A stretch of DNA of 64,000 bases from Actinosynnema sp042752395. Lineage in GTDB: Bacteria; Actinomycetota; Actinomycetes; Mycobacteriales; Pseudonocardiaceae. Made by a program: the position numbers and the translations under genes. Shown piece by piece: positions 20,301-28,211 of the stretch (position 1 is the stretch's first letter; each line of letters starts with the position of its first letter). The DNA lies in the NCBI RefSeq assembly GCF_042752395.1, contig NZ_JBHYXZ010000030.1:1-64000 (forward strand). The letters run 5' to 3'. The notes under the pieces were generated by a model. That model did not search any database and had not been told where the DNA came from. It saw nothing but the letters and a program-made list of their open reading frames with translations.

Positions 20301-23300
20301 GCCGCCGCTCCGAGAGCACGTACTCGTCCAGCGCCTCGTCCCGGGCCGCCTCGTCGAGGTGGCGCAGGTCCACGACGGTGAACGGCATCTCGGCCGTGCG
20401 GTACACGAGCTGCATCGGCTCGCTGAAGCCGCTGAGGTCGAACGCGGTGCGCAGGATGGGGTGGCGGGCGACCACCCGCGCCGTGGCCTCGCGGAAGCGC
20501 TCCTCGTCGTACGGGCCGACGATCCGCAGCCCGTCCAGGTTGTGGTACGCCCGGCGCTCGGGGTTCAGCTCCATCTCGTAGACCATGCCGACCTGGAGTT
20601 CCGCCATCGGGTAGGCGTCCTCCAAGCCCTCCGGCAGCAGCTCGCGGTCCTTTTCGGACACCATCGCGAACGGCTCTCGGACGACGGCGGGCCGGTCCCC
20701 GGCCTCCGGCGCGACGGTCCGCGCCAGGGCCGCCAGCTCGGCGACCGTGGGGCTGCGGAACAGGTCCTGGAGGTCGAACGACAGCCCGCCGCGACGAGCG
20801 TGGCCGAGGACCTGGATGCTGCGGATGGAGTCCCCGCCCAGGTCGAAGTAGTTGTCGTGGCGGCCGACCCGGTCCACGCCCAGCACCTCGCGCCAGATCC
20901 CGGCCAGCCGCTCCTCGACCGCGCCGACCGGCGCGACGTACTCCTGCGCCAGCTCGGGGCGGACGGCGGCGGGCTCGGGCAGGGCCGCGCGGTCCACCTT
21001 GCCCTGCGGGGTCAGCGGCAGCGCGTCCAGCACGACGAAGTGCCGCGGCGCCATGTAGTCCGGCAGCCGCTTGCGCAGCCAGGCGCGCAGCTCGTCCGGT
21101 GACGGCGCGTCGCCGTCGGCGACCAGGTAGCCGACCAGGTCGGCCTGGCCGTCGGCGCCGCTGCGGGCCACGACGACGGCCTCCAGCACGTCCGGGTGCG
21201 TGCCCAGGACCGCCTCGACCTCCCCGGTCTCGATGCGGTAGCCGCGGATCTTGACCTGGGCGTCGGCGCGGCCGACGTACTCCAGCCCGCCGTGCGCGTT
21301 CCAGCGGCCGAGGTCGCCGCTGCGGTAGAGCCGCCCGCCCGCGCGGTCGGTGAACGCGTCGGGCACGAACCGGTCGGCGGTCAGCCCGGGTCGGCCGGTG
21401 TAGCCGCGGCTGAGCCCGTCGCCGCCGACGTGGATCTCGCCGGTCACGCCGACCGGCGCCGGCCGGCCGTGCGCGTCCAGCACGTGCACGCTCAGGTCGG
21501 GCAGCGGCCGGCCGATCTGGGTCAGCTCGCGGTCGAGGTCGGCCGCGGTCAGGGCGTGGAAGGTGACGTGCACGGTGGTCTCGGTGATGCCGTACATGTT
21601 CACCAGCACGGGTTCGGCGTAGCCGTGCCGCGCGGCCCAGCGGCGCACCGACGGGCGGTGCAGGGCCTCGCCGCCGAACACCACCGCGCGCAGCGCGAGC
21701 CCGCCGCCCGCCTGCTCGTCGGCCGTCTCGAACTGCCGGAACGCCGACGGCGTCTGGCTGAGGACCGTCACCGCCTCGTCCCGCACGAGCCGGTGGAACG
21801 CCTCCACGTCGCGGGTCACCGCGCGCGGCACGACGACCAGGCGGCCGCCGGTGGTCAGCGCGCCCCACATCTCCCACACGGAGAAGTCGAACGCGAAGCT
21901 GTGGAAGAGCGTCCACACGTCGTCGTGGCCCAGCGGCAGGTGCTCGCCCGCGCCGCGGACGAGCCGGACCACGTTGCGGTGGGTGACCGTGGTGCCCTTG
22001 GGCCGGCCGGTCGAACCGGACGTGAAGATCACGTAGCAGCCGTTGTCGGCGTGCACCTCGGGCAGCGCGCCGGTGTCGGGGACGGCCGGCTCGTCGGTGT
22101 CCACGTCGACCGCGCGCCACGGGCCGTCCGGCACGGCGTCCGCCGTCGCCGGGTGGACGAGGACCACGTCCGCGCCGACCTCGCCGAGCATGTAGGCCAC
22201 GCGGTCGGCGGGGAACGCGGTGTCCAGCGGCACGTACACGCCGCCCGCCTTCATGACCGCGAGGCAGGCCACCACCATCTCCGGCGACCGCTCCAGGCAG
22301 ACGCCGACGCAGGACTCCGGCCCCACGCCCAGCGCGCGCAGCCGGTGCGCCAGCGCCGTGGCGCGCCGCTCCAGCTCGCCGTAGGTGACCGACGCCCCGG
22401 CGCCGGTCAGCGCCACCGCGTCCGGTCGGGCCGCCGCGCTCCGCGCGACCAGGTCGTGCACCGTCCCGGCCGGGAACCGCCGCCGCACGCCCGACCAGGA
22501 CGCCACCCGGGCGGCCTCCTCGGCGGGGACCAGGTCGATCCCGCTCAGCGGGCGGTCGGGCTCGGCGAGCACCCCGACCAGCAGGGTTTCCCAGTGGCCG
22601 ACGAACGCGCGCACGGTCGCCGCGTCGAACAGGTCGGTCGCGTACTCGACCTCCAGCCGCAGCCCGTCGGCGCCGCGGAAGACCGACCAGGTGAGGTCGT
22701 ACTTGGCGGTGTCGGTGGCGACCGCGCCGCGCTCCACCGTGACGCCGTCGGCCAGGACGCCCGCGCCCTCGTCCTCGTGCAGGGCGAAGACGACCTGCAC
22801 GACGGGGCTGTAGCTCAGGTCCCGCTCGGGGTGCAGGTGGTTGACCGCCACGTCGAACGGCACCCGGCTGCGCGACAGCGCGTCCAGCACGCTGCCGCGC
22901 GTGCGGGCGACCAGGGCGCGGAAGGACGGGTCGCCCTCCAGGCCGGTGCGGATGACCAGCGAGTCGGTGAAGAAGCCGACCAGCTCCTCCAAGGCGGCCG
23001 CGCCGCGGCCCGCGGTCGGCGAGCCGAGCACGATGTCGTCGCTGCCCGAGTGCCGGGCGACCAGGGCCTGGAACGCGGCCAGGAGCACCACGTACGGCGT
23101 GACGCCCGCATCAGCGGCGAACTCCTCCAGTTCGGCCTGCGGGACGCCGGGGAGGGCGAAGTGCTCGGTGCGGCCGCGGTAGCTCAGCTCGGCGGGCCGC
23201 GGGCGGTCCGCGCCGAGGTCCAGGACGGCGGGCGCGCCGGCCATGGCCCGTGACCAGGCTTCCAGGGCACGTGCGGCGGCGGGGCTCTCCATCGTGTCGC

Positions 23301-23892
23301 GCTGCCACAGGGCGTAGTCGGCGTACTGGACGGGCAGCGGCTCGGCCGGCGTGCCCTCGGCGCGGTAGGCGTCGGCGAGCTGGTGCTGGAAGGCGTCCAC
23401 CGACCAGCCGTCGCAGGCGATGTGGTGGAAGGTGAGCTGGAGCCAGTGCACGTCGTCGGCCAGGCGGAGCAGGTGGGCCCGCAGCATCGGGTCCTTCGCC
23501 AGGTCGAAGGGGCGGCGGGCGTCCTGCCCGACCAGCTCCTCGGCCCGCGCGCGGGCTCGCTCGGGGTCCAGGTCGGCCAGGTCGGTGACCGGGCAGGCCA
23601 GCTCGCGGTCGGGCGACACGCGCTGGCGCGGGCCGTCCGGGCCGTCCTCGTACACGGTGAACAGCACGTCGTGCCGGGCGGCCACGCGGCGGACGGCGTC
23701 GACCAGCCGGTCGGCGTCCAGCGCGCCGGTCAGGCGGAGCGTGACGGGCGTGTGGTAGACCGGGCGGCCGCCCAGCCAGCGGTCCAGGAACCACAGCCGC
23801 TGCTGGCCGTAGGACAGCGGTCCCCGCTCCGCCTCGCGGCGGGACAGGACCGCAGGGGCAGGTACCTGCCTGTCCTCGTGGAGGCTTCCCAT
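17356..23892 (-). CDS. Nonribosomal peptide synthetase, modules 1-2
   Basis: First NRPS of the assembly line, about 2,178 residues: C1-A1-T1-C2-A2-T2 plus a short tail ending near ATGGR. C1 has HHIACDGWS and C2 HHAIFDGWS. Both A domains have complete TSGSTGxPKG loops and a lysine at A10. Both carriers have GGDSIRSIQ. The protein begins with a condensation domain, not a loading A domain, so C1 may acylate the first residue (lipo- or aryl-capped peptide) or accept a chain from another protein; this is inference. I place the start at the ATG at 23892 because AGGAAGG lies about 10 bases upstream. An in-frame GTG at 23928 would add 12 residues. No thioesterase is present, and the next gene begins 7 bp downstream. 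It is transcribed divergently from the M20 hydrolase. Confidence 0.95.
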   Translation of the reverse strand: MGSLHEDRQVPAPAVLSRREAERGPLSYGQQRLWFLDRWLGGRPVYHTPVTLRLTGALDADRLVDAVRRVAARHDVLFTVYEDGPDGPRQRVSPDRELACPVTDLADLDPERARARAEELVGQDARRPFDLAKDPMLRAHLLRLADDVHWLQLTFHHIACDGWSVDAFQHQLADAYRAEGTPAEPLPVQYADYALWQRDTMESPAAARALEAWSRAMAGAPAVLDLGADRPRPAELSYRGRTEHFALPGVPQAELEEFAADAGVTPYVVLLAAFQALVARHSGSDDIVLGSPTAGRGAAALEELVGFFTDSLVIRTGLEGDPSFRALVARTRGSVLDALSRSRVPFDVAVNHLHPERDLSYSPVVQVVFALHEDEGAGVLADGVTVERGAVATDTAKYDLTWSVFRGADGLRLEVEYATDLFDAATVRAFVGHWETLLVGVLAEPDRPLSGIDLVPAEEAARVASWSGVRRRFPAGTVHDLVARSAAARPDAVALTGAGASVTYGELERRATALAHRLRALGVGPESCVGVCLERSPEMVVACLAVMKAGGVYVPLDTAFPADRVAYMLGEVGADVVLVHPATADAVPDGPWRAVDVDTDEPAVPDTGALPEVHADNGCYVIFTSGSTGRPKGTTVTHRNVVRLVRGAGEHLPLGHDDVWTLFHSFAFDFSVWEMWGALTTGGRLVVVPRAVTRDVEAFHRLVRDEAVTVLSQTPSAFRQFETADEQAGGGLALRAVVFGGEALHRPSVRRWAARHGYAEPVLVNMYGITETTVHVTFHALTAADLDRELTQIGRPLPDLSVHVLDAHGRPAPVGVTGEIHVGGDGLSRGYTGRPGLTADRFVPDAFTDRAGGRLYRSGDLGRWNAHGGLEYVGRADAQVKIRGYRIETGEVEAVLGTHPDVLEAVVVARSGADGQADLVGYLVADGDAPSPDELRAWLRKRLPDYMAPRHFVVLDALPLTPQGKVDRAALPEPAAVRPELAQEYVAPVGAVEERLAGIWREVLGVDRVGRHDNYFDLGGDSIRSIQVLGHARRGGLSFDLQDLFRSPTVAELAALARTVAPEAGDRPAVVREPFAMVSEKDRELLPEGLEDAYPMAELQVGMVYEMELNPERRAYHNLDGLRIVGPYDEERFREATARVVARHPILRTAFDLSGFSEPMQLVYRTAEMPFTVVDLRHLDEAARDEALDEYVLSERRRPFDHTRPLLLRFALHRLTDESFQWTITEHHAIFDGWSLHSTISEIAEVYQRLLAGEDPVLTPPVSAYRDFIAAEREVLASAESRRFWLDRVGDRPDCRLPRRPVDRPTALTGRAQPHEWREHHPEQGYGSVETLLPEDLCDGLRDLARQCSVPLKAVLLAAHVKVMSLVTGTSDLLVGLTANGRLEEEGGTEVRGMFLNTVPFRIALPDGSWRDLVRAVFETERELLPHRRYPLGALQREVGGDPLFEVNFVHNHFHVLDRAFGPGLMRIADDKIDSFTTDRAEPTNFPLNVGVIRNPYSNRLLFGMDYHTDVLLPDQVLLYRDYYLRVMAEMVEAPDAAHRWVSLLGEDERSLLESWNSTVADVPQVLVHRMVEERAAAAPDSVAVVSGDVSLSYGELNARANRLARRLRDLGVGPDVPVALCQDRSLGMITSLLAVLKAGGVYVPLEPELPLERMTYMLREVSAHLVLAGDRAADKVPAGPWRVLVVGDELWADGSAEDLPGGAGLDNGCYVIFTSGSTGQPKGVVTRHRNVTELLHGGEFLTLEPGDSLLQLAPLSFDNSTFEVWAPLVGGARLVLAPPVQYGPREIAEWVVESGITVLHATASLFALLVDHEPQTFDGLRRFLTGSETVSPQHVVRILERCPDLELVNCWGPTETTTFSVCGVYRHGEVPSGALPLGKPLVNTQVWVLDEAGMPAPVGSAGELYVSGPCLARGYLGRPGLSAERFLPHPFRPGERLYRTGDRGRWSVDGRVEFFGRTDHMVKVRGYRVELGEVESALRDHPDVRECVVVTRANTAAGVDLVAYLVVDDTAPAVGELRAWLGQRLPAYMVPRLFVFLDALPLTPRAKVDRRALPEPKETRQDGVREYVAPVGGVEELLADIWSRVLDVDRVGRHDDFFDLGGDSIRSIQVVGQARTKGVVVALQDLHQYPTVQELAAAVGGRQAAAPAPARTSPFGLLSERDRALLAARTAPATGGR
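17440..20650 (-). other. NRPS module 2 (C-A-T)
   Basis: C2 opens with DAYPMAELQVGMVYEME and has HHAIFDGWS. A2 has FDNSTFEVW, LHATASLF, FLTGSET and NCWGPTETTTF; pocket D-N-F-H-F-T-C-T-F-K, unassigned. T2 has GGDSI. Long blocks are nearly base-identical to module 3. Confidence 0.7.
20760..23850 (-). other. NRPS module 1 (C-A-T), Thr-like A domain
   Basis: C1 has the SYGQQRLWFLDR opening and HHIACDGWS. A1 pocket reads D-F-W-S-V-G-M-V-H-K, the same as A4 and close to the threonine code. T1 has GGDSI. Whether C1 is a starter condensation domain cannot be told by eye. Confidence 0.7.
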
Positions 23893-24321
23893 AACACCAT
23901 GCCCTTCCTGCCGATTCACATTGCCCACGCCGAGCGAGTTCCGCCAAAGGGATAAGGGGGGATGCGGCGAAGACTAAGAACCGCGACGGAACCCGGTCAA
24001 GGGAACGGGGAACCGCGAAGGGCGGCGGATGGGCCGGCGATAGGAAAAGTTAAGACCCGCCGTCACGGCCCTCACCAGCGGACGAGCCGGATAGCCGGCG
24101 GATGGCACGGGTGCCGCGCGCTATCGCGCGGCCATTTTCTGCCCGGCCCGGACCCCGCCTTCAGGGGCCGCCGTCCTATTTTCCGGCCAGCGCGCGCCGG
24201 GCCGGATAGCCGGGATATCGCCCACCGAAAGCCGGGCGGAGCACAATCGTGCCGTCCGGGTGAAACCGGCGGCATTCCTGCGGTGACCCGCAGCGGCTCG
24301 CCCGGCGGATGGAGGAGGGCC
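23893..24321. promoter_or_regulatory. Divergent promoter region, NRPS / M20 hydrolase
   Basis: This intergenic stretch separates the divergent NRPS operon and the amidohydrolase. It holds an exact 13-base direct repeat, GCCGGATAGCCGG, at 24086-24098 and 24201-24213. It also holds a perfect 8-bp stem (GCCGCGCG, loop CTAT) at 24113-24132 followed by CATTTTCT. The repeats are candidate activator sites, for example for the nearby SARPs, by position only. No coding sequence is supported here. Confidence 0.5.
24113..24132. promoter_or_regulatory. Perfect hairpin in divergent intergenic region
   Basis: Arms GCCGCGCG and CGCGCGGC with a CTAT loop, followed on the plus strand by a short T run. It lies about 190 bp before the hydrolase start, so it may be a leader-RNA hairpin or an early terminator. 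The structure is seen; the role is inferred. Confidence 0.45.
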
Positions 24322-25638
24322 ATGCCACGGTCGGAACTACGGGCACGCGATTCCCTGGAGCGCCACGCCGGACTGCGGGTCGACGGCGCGCGCCTGCTCC
24401 GGTGCCTGGACGAGCTGGCGGCCATCGGCTCCGACCCCGCGGGCGGCATCACCAGGCTGGGGCTCAGCCCGCAGGAGCACGCGGCCCGGACCTACCTGCG
24501 GGACCTGTGCGCCGCGGCGGGCCTGGAGGCCGAGACCGACCCCGCGGGCAACCTGCTCGTCCGCCGTCCGGGCACACCGCGCCGGGCGGTGCCCGTGCTG
24601 CTGGTCGGCTCGCACGTGGACACGGTCGTGCAGGGCGGCCGGCTGGACGGGGCCTACGGCGTCGTCGCCGCGATCGAGGTGCTGCGCGTCCTGCACGAGC
24701 ACGACGTGGACCTCCCGGTCGAGATGGTCGCCGTGGCGTTCGCCAACGAGGAGGGCGCGCTGATCCAGACCCCGTTCTGGGGTTCGCACGCGCTGTGCGG
24801 GTCGCTGGAGGACGGGCTCGCCGCCAAGGACCGGGCCGGCCGGCCGGTGAGCGCGTACCTGGCCCAGACCGGCGGCGACCCCGACCGGCTGGCCGAGGCG
24901 GCGTGGCCGCCCGGCAGCGTCGCGGCGTTCCTCGAACTGCACATCGAGCAGGGGCCCACGCTCGAACGCCTCGGCGTGCCGATCGGGGTCGTGGACGGGA
25001 TCGTCGGGCGCACCATCCTGGACATCGAGGTCGTGGGCGAGGCGCAGCACGCCGGGACCACGCCGATGCGCGACCGCCGGGACGCCCTGGTCGCCGCCGC
25101 CGAGATCATCCTGGCGGTGCAGCGGGTCGCCGCCGAGCAGGGCGTGTGCGCGACCGCCACCACCGGGTACGTGGAGGCCCACCCCAACGTCACCAACACC
25201 ATCACGGGGCACGTGCGGCTGACCGCCGAGGTCCGCGACACCGATCCCGACCGGATCGCGCGGGGCGAGGCCGCGGTGCGCGCCGAGTGCGCCCAGGTCG
25301 CGGCGGCCTCCGGCTGCGCGGTGGAGGTGGAGATCGGCATGCGGTCGCGCCCGGTCTCGACCGCGGGCCCGCTGCGGGACGTGATCCGGGAGGCCGCCGA
25401 GACGCTGGACCTGCCGCACCTGACCATGCCGAGCGGCGCGGGGCACGACGCCCAGATCGTGGCCAGGGTCGCCCCGATCGGGATGATCTTCGTGCCCAGC
25501 AAGCAGGGTGTCAGCCACGCGCCGGGCGAGGACACCGCACCCGGCGACCTGGTCCACGGCACCAACGTGCTGCTGCACGCGGTGCTCGGCGCGCAGACCG
25601 CGGTCGGCCTCCACGGCGACCACGTGGGCGACGTCTGA
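24322..25638 (+). CDS. M20-family Zn amidohydrolase (N-carbamoyl-amino-acid hydrolase / allantoate amidohydrolase type)
   Basis: 438 residues, the usual size for this family, which cleaves the carbamoyl group from N-carbamoyl-L-amino acids, ureidopropionate or allantoate using two metal ions. Metal-ligand motifs are intact: SHVD (His98, Asp100), Asp109, the Glu pair 143-144 in NEEG, LHIEQGP (His207) and VSHAPGED (His399). QHAGTTPM and AGHDAQ are also family blocks. The ATG at 24322 is preceded by a strong GGAGGAGGG; longer in-frame readings upstream have no such site and no domain. It is divergent from the NRPS operon, so it may tailor or release a building block of the peptide, or be a bystander; substrate unknown. 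Confidence 0.9.
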   Translation: MPRSELRARDSLERHAGLRVDGARLLRCLDELAAIGSDPAGGITRLGLSPQEHAARTYLRDLCAAAGLEAETDPAGNLLVRRPGTPRRAVPVLLVGSHVDTVVQGGRLDGAYGVVAAIEVLRVLHEHDVDLPVEMVAVAFANEEGALIQTPFWGSHALCGSLEDGLAAKDRAGRPVSAYLAQTGGDPDRLAEAAWPPGSVAAFLELHIEQGPTLERLGVPIGVVDGIVGRTILDIEVVGEAQHAGTTPMRDRRDALVAAAEIILAVQRVAAEQGVCATATTGYVEAHPNVTNTITGHVRLTAEVRDTDPDRIARGEAAVRAECAQVAAASGCAVEVEIGMRSRPVSTAGPLRDVIREAAETLDLPHLTMPSGAGHDAQIVARVAPIGMIFVPSKQGVSHAPGEDTAPGDLVHGTNVLLHAVLGAQTAVGLHGDHVGDV

Positions 25639-25762
25639 GACCCACCGCACCCGACCCCTCGGCGCAGCACCGGCGCGAACCCACGGCGACCGGGGCCGCC
25701 GACGCACGACCGGGACCTGCCGCGGGCTGGACCCGTGCCCGCACCTGGTGCGCCGAGCGCAC

Positions 25763-25788
25763 GCCGCGGTCCGACCCGCGACCGCGGC
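25763..25788. terminator. Hairpin between convergent genes
   Basis: A perfect 9-bp inverted repeat (GCCGCGGTC with an 8-base loop) in the 276-bp gap between the convergent hydrolase and SARP genes. There is no U-tract, as is common in high-GC actinobacteria. It is a likely bidirectional terminator. The remainder of the gap shows nothing else. Confidence 0.5.
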
Positions 25789-25914
25789 CGATCCGACCCA
25801 CAACCGGCCGAGCCGCACCCCCATGCCTGTCAACCCGGGGCATGTCACACCGGGGCCTGCCGACCCGGGGTCCGCGGGCACGCGGCCGGAGCCCCCGGCG
25901 CGGTGCCGGCGCGG

Positions 25915-28083
25915 TCAGGTAGGCAGCGCCTGGGGCCGGATCGGCACCGGGTCCGCCGCCACGACCCGGTCGAACCGCGGCGCGTGCCCCGTCGACACGT
26001 CGAAGCGCTCCCACCGCGCGCGGCCCGGCGACTCGGCGAACGTCACCGTGCACATGGCCAAACCCCAGGCGTGCTCGGCGAAACCGGCGGCCGTGGCCTG
26101 GCGCACGGCGGTCAGCACCCAGGACCGCTCGCGGGCGTACCAGCCCGCGGGGTCGGCGACCAGCCGCTCCGCCAACGGCCCCGGCAGCTCCCACCGGCTC
26201 GCCCCGTTGCCCGCGTGCTGCAGGTTGTGCCCGCCCTGCCGCCGGTGCGCCTTCTCCGACAGGTGCAGCAGCGCGCCGAGCAGCCGTTCCAGCGCCTTGT
26301 GCAGGGACTCCTCCCCTTCTTCCTCGGCCTGCTGACGGCGCGCGAACCCGAGGATCCACCCCGGGATCCAGTAGCGGGTGCCGTCCGCGTGGGGCCGGAC
26401 GACCACGAGGTCGGCGTCCGCCAGCTCGTCCAGCAACGCCTCCGACCGCGCGACGTCCACGTCCAGCAGCGGCGCGCCGACCCACGACGCGAAGTCGGCC
26501 GCCTCGGCCAGCGGCAGCAGGCGGAACAACCGGCGGGCCTCGGCGGTCAGGCTCCGGTACGTGTGCCGCACCCCGGTCTGGTCCTCCAGGTCGTCCAACC
26601 AGTTCGAGCCGTTGTCCAGGCGGCAGATCATGTCCGCGACCGTCCAGTGCGGGTGCGAGGCCAGCCGGGCGGCGGCCAGGCGCAGGGCGAGCGGCAGGTT
26701 CCCGCACGCCTCGGTCAACGCGACGGCGGCCTCGCGGTCGGACTCGATCCGGGCCGGGCCCGCGATGCGGGCGGTCAGCTCCAGGGCGCTGCGCTCGGTG
26801 AACGGCGTCAGGCGCAGCCGGACCGCGGCGGGCAGGCCCACCAGCGCACGCCGCGAGGTGACCACCACGCGGCACCGCGCACTGCCCGGCAGCAGCGGGA
26901 AGACCTGGCTCTCGGCCAGCGCGTCGTCCAGCACCACCAGGACCCGGCGGCCCGCCATGTGGTCGCGGTAGGTCTCGGCCCGCTCCTCCAACCCGTCGGG
27001 GATGTCCCGGTCGGCGAAGCCGAACGCGCGCAGGAACCGCCCGAGGACGTCGTGCGGCTGCTCCGGCACGCCGTCGTGGGACAGCCGGGCGAACAGCTGC
27101 CCGTCCGGGAACTCCGGCGCGAGCCGGTGCGCGGCGTGCACGGCCAACGTGGTCTTGCCGATCCCGCCCCGCCCGGTGACCACGACCGTGGGCACGGCGG
27201 TCCCGTCGTGCGGCTCGGCCGCCTCCAGCAGGCGGGCCAGGCTGCGGTCGCGCCCGGTGAAGTCCGCGATGTCGGCCGGGAGGCGTTGCGGGGTCCGGCG
27301 CCGCACCCGCACCGGCCGCGGCTCGGCGGGCCGGGACAGGGCCGGGTCCTGGGTGAGGATGCGCTGGTACAGGGTGCGCAGCTGGTCGCCCGGCTCGATG
27401 CCCAGCTCGCCGATCAGCCGGGCCCGCGCCTTGCGGTACTCCTCCAGCGCCTCGGCCTGCCGCCCCACCCGGTACAGCGCGGTCATCAGCAGGGCGACCA
27501 GGCGCTCGCGCCGGGGCCGCGCGGCGACCAGGGCGGCCAGCTCGCCCGCCACCTCGTGCGACGTGCCGGGCGGCCCGTGCTCCAGTTCCAGCTCCAGGCA
27601 CTCCTCGTGCACGGCCAGCCGCTTCTCGTCCAGCGCGTCGGCCACGCCGCGCAGCAGCGTGCTGCCGACGCCGGAGAACGCGGGACCGCGCCACAGCGCC
27701 AGCGCCGACCGCAGCTCGGCCACCGCGCGCTGCGGCGCGCCCTCCTTGACCGCCGCCTGCGCCGCGCCGACGTGGTTCTCGAACGCGTGCAGGTCCAGCG
27801 CGCCCTCGGGCACCCGCAGCCGGTACCCGGGCGCGCGGGTGTCGACGCTGCGCCTGCCGTCGGGCAGTTGCCGGCGCAGCGAGGAGATGCAGATGTGGAT
27901 CTGGCTGCGGCACGTGGCCGGCGGTTTCTCGCCCCACACGCCGTCCACCAGGCGGTCGATCGGCACGATCCGGTTCGCCTCCACCAGGAGCAGCGCGAGC
28001 ACGGTCAGCTGGCGCACGCCGGTGATCTCGACGGCGCTCCCGTCGTGCGTTGCCTCAGGCGGGCCGAGAACGCGGTATTCCAT
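25915..28083 (-). CDS. SARP-family activator with NB-ARC ATPase domain
   Basis: 722 residues. The N-terminal 90 or so form an OmpR/SARP winged-helix DNA-binding domain (RVLGPPEA through DTRAPGYRL), followed by the helical bacterial transcriptional activation domain to about residue 245. An NB-ARC domain comes next, with Walker A GRGGIGKTT and VVLDDA. The C-terminal part is helical and less clear; it lacks the long TPR block of the sister gene at 29253. Proteins of this AfsR/DnrI group switch on antibiotic clusters by binding direct repeats near -35. I choose the ATG at 28083 because GGAG lies 6 bases before it; a GTG directly ahead is too close to that site. It lies downstream of the cyclodeaminase-like gene on the same strand and is a likely regulator of the NRPS cluster. 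Confidence 0.9.
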   Translation of the reverse strand: MEYRVLGPPEATHDGSAVEITGVRQLTVLALLLVEANRIVPIDRLVDGVWGEKPPATCRSQIHICISSLRRQLPDGRRSVDTRAPGYRLRVPEGALDLHAFENHVGAAQAAVKEGAPQRAVAELRSALALWRGPAFSGVGSTLLRGVADALDEKRLAVHEECLELELEHGPPGTSHEVAGELAALVAARPRRERLVALLMTALYRVGRQAEALEEYRKARARLIGELGIEPGDQLRTLYQRILTQDPALSRPAEPRPVRVRRRTPQRLPADIADFTGRDRSLARLLEAAEPHDGTAVPTVVVTGRGGIGKTTLAVHAAHRLAPEFPDGQLFARLSHDGVPEQPHDVLGRFLRAFGFADRDIPDGLEERAETYRDHMAGRRVLVVLDDALAESQVFPLLPGSARCRVVVTSRRALVGLPAAVRLRLTPFTERSALELTARIAGPARIESDREAAVALTEACGNLPLALRLAAARLASHPHWTVADMICRLDNGSNWLDDLEDQTGVRHTYRSLTAEARRLFRLLPLAEAADFASWVGAPLLDVDVARSEALLDELADADLVVVRPHADGTRYWIPGWILGFARRQQAEEEGEESLHKALERLLGALLHLSEKAHRRQGGHNLQHAGNGASRWELPGPLAERLVADPAGWYARERSWVLTAVRQATAAGFAEHAWGLAMCTVTFAESPGRARWERFDVSTGHAPRFDRVVAADPVPIRPQALPT

Positions 28084-28211
28084 CACTCGCTCCGAATCCC
28101 CTGGCGATCTCGTGGATGTCGCGGCCGGCGCGGACGGCCGACGGCGCGGGTCGATCGGGCGCGGCCCGGTGGTCGTGCGGTGCCCGGCGGGACGCCGACG
28201 CTGACGTCATG

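Noticed and set aside
20700..23850. Firm call of C1 as a lipoinitiation (starter) condensation domain
   Set aside because: Its motifs are those of an ordinary LCL domain; phylogeny is needed and no acyl-CoA ligase or acyl carrier gene is seen in the window.
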